Shown in pieces: positions 44,986-45,967 of a stretch of DNA of 45,967 nucleotides (positions within the stretch are counted from its first letter, which is position 1; every line of letters begins with the position of its first letter). Under the pieces are notes generated by a model. That model was given only the letters and a program-made list of their open reading frames with translations. It did not search any database and was not told the DNA's origin. Source of the stretch: Protostelium mycophagum (taxonomy: Eukaryota > Evosea > Variosea > Protosteliida > Protosteliaceae); contig MZNV01001672.1 of assembly GCA_002081555.1 (NCBI GenBank), positions 1 to 45,967 on the forward strand, read 5' to 3'. The position numbers and the translations under genes are program-made.

Positions 44986-45608
44986 ATGCAAGATAAAGAC
45001 GTCTTAGTGGAGGTGACATCGTCGCCGATCTCTCTCGATCGACTCGTAGAATTTGTAAGTTCTCCAGAATCAGGAGCAGTTTCTACGTTCTCTGGCATTA
45101 CGAGAAATAACTTTCATGGAAAGAAGGTAACATCAATCAAGATTCTGAGGTTATGTACATCGCTAAACCAATCAAGGTTTTAACATTAAAATATAAAGCA
45201 TATGAACCAATGGCAGTAAAAGGTGTGTATACCTCTCTCCATCTCGATTGATTGAAATCAGAGATGAGAAAGATCATCGACAAGGCCAGCCAAAAATGGG
45301 ATCTTCAGAAGGGCGCGATGGTTCATCGTATCGGAGAGGTACCCATCGGCGAGTCTTCTGTGATCATCTGCTTCTCTTCTCCCCACAGAAAGGATTCTTT
45401 AGAGGCTGTATCTTGGGCGATCGATGAGCTCAAAGCGAAGGTTCCTGTTTGGAAGAAGGAATATTATGAAGGAGAGAAAGCTGTGTGGAAAGAGAATAGT
45501 GAATGTTGCATGCCAGCGTATTCATCAGGAAATAGACACGTCCACGAGAGACAAGAACCATCTGTTGATCAGATACAAGAGACAATACAATCCAATTTGG
45601 AACCATAA
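44986..45608 (+). CDS. MOCS2B: Molybdopterin synthase large subunit (MoaE-type)
   Basis: Three exons (44986-45126, 45177-45222, 45262-45608) give about 177 residues. MoaE forms the heterotetrameric molybdopterin synthase with MoaD. ESGAVSTFSGITRNNFHGKKV, KYKAYEPMAVKEMRKI, VHRIGEVPIGESSVIICFSSPHRKDSLEAV and the terminal PVWKKEYYEGEKAVWKEN (catalytic Lys-Lys pair region) are all conserved. A 30-residue C-terminal extension after KENSECC is unlike the bacterial protein and has no recognised motif. It lies just after MOCS2A on the same strand. Confidence 0.93.
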
Positions 45609-45967
45609 AATGCCTTCATCTTGTGCCAAGCTGACATGTGAAGCGCCAAGTGTTCAATTTGCATCTCTTGATTGGTTGTGATCTGAAGGACCTCCACGTG
45701 TCAGCATCATCCAAGGACAAGAGCAGTGAACTTCTTTCTGCCGCAATATCACCCGCACGATTTGATTAATATACCAATTTAGAAGCATTGGAGAGTGTCT
45801 TCATCTTGTGCCAAACACAGACATGCAACAGCCTCAACTCCGGGTAAAAGATAAAATTTATCCGATGAACTACAATTCGGTGATGACATAAAATGACGAA
45901 TCCTGTTACAACGTGACGTGGGCACATTCCTCGAGATCATATCATATAAAACACAATGGGAGAGCGT
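45609..45967. other. Downstream region with a 16-bp direct repeat
   Basis: CTTCATCTTGTGCCAA occurs at 45613-45628 and again at 45799-45814, each followed within about 10 bases by GACATG. No gene is visible to the end of the window. Confidence 0.5.

Noticed and set aside
44683-45608. Possible recent bacterial transfer of moaD-moaE as an operon
   Set aside because: MOCS2B has two spliceosomal introns, an intron lies between the ORFs, and composition matches the neighbours; a eukaryotic MOCS2 locus explains it better.

Overview
This is an intron-rich nuclear segment from a unicellular eukaryote. The genes have many short GT-AG introns (mostly about 38-60 nt), AT-rich introns and spacers, and eukaryote-only families: DOP1, exocyst SEC3, complex I NDUFA8, LRRC40 and MOCS2. 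IPT/TIG-like membrane receptors with degenerate kinase tails, a gametolysin-type (M11) metalloprotease and a 100% eukaryotic housekeeping set suggest an amoebozoan such as a protosteliid. The lineage is an inference; no rRNA or marker gene is present to settle it.

Layout: receptor/pseudokinase A (+, 1087-4720); DOP1 (-, 15838-4909, about 11 kb); NDUFA8 (+, 15939-16372); membrane-anchored M11 metalloprotease (-, 23843 to about 16672); PLP-dependent cystathionine lyase (+, 24152-25847); cytochrome P450 (-, 28094-26113); orphan gene (+, 28651-29555); receptor/pseudokinase Z, an inverted paralogue of A (-, 33708-29630); degenerate short-chain dehydrogenase (-, 35548-33854); exocyst SEC3 (+, 35641-40746); LRRC40 (-, 44491-40806); MOCS2A and MOCS2B, apparently on one transcript (+, 44683-45608). 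Genes are tightly packed and strands mostly alternate, so five divergent pairs share short spacers (about 90-560 bp). I see no rRNA, tRNA, CRISPR array or intact transposon.

The genes are not one pathway. Housekeeping functions (Golgi/endosome traffic, exocytosis, respiration, sulfur amino acids, molybdenum cofactor) sit beside cell-surface or adaptive functions (two receptors, a surface protease, a P450). A recurring theme is pseudoenzymes: both kinase domains have lost HRD and DFG, and the SDR has lost its glycine-rich, NNAG and YxxxK motifs, yet reading frames are largely kept.

The strongest unexplained signal is at DNA level. The 9-mer GTTGTAGAT, read on either strand, occurs about 41 times by eye, against about 0.4 expected by chance. 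It lies in exons in several reading frames, in introns and in spacers, on both strands. A second layer is a family of tiny perfect hairpins (GCGGC-NNN-GCCGC and relatives), found only in introns in this window. An 88-bp near-identical repeat links the DOP1 and protease genes.
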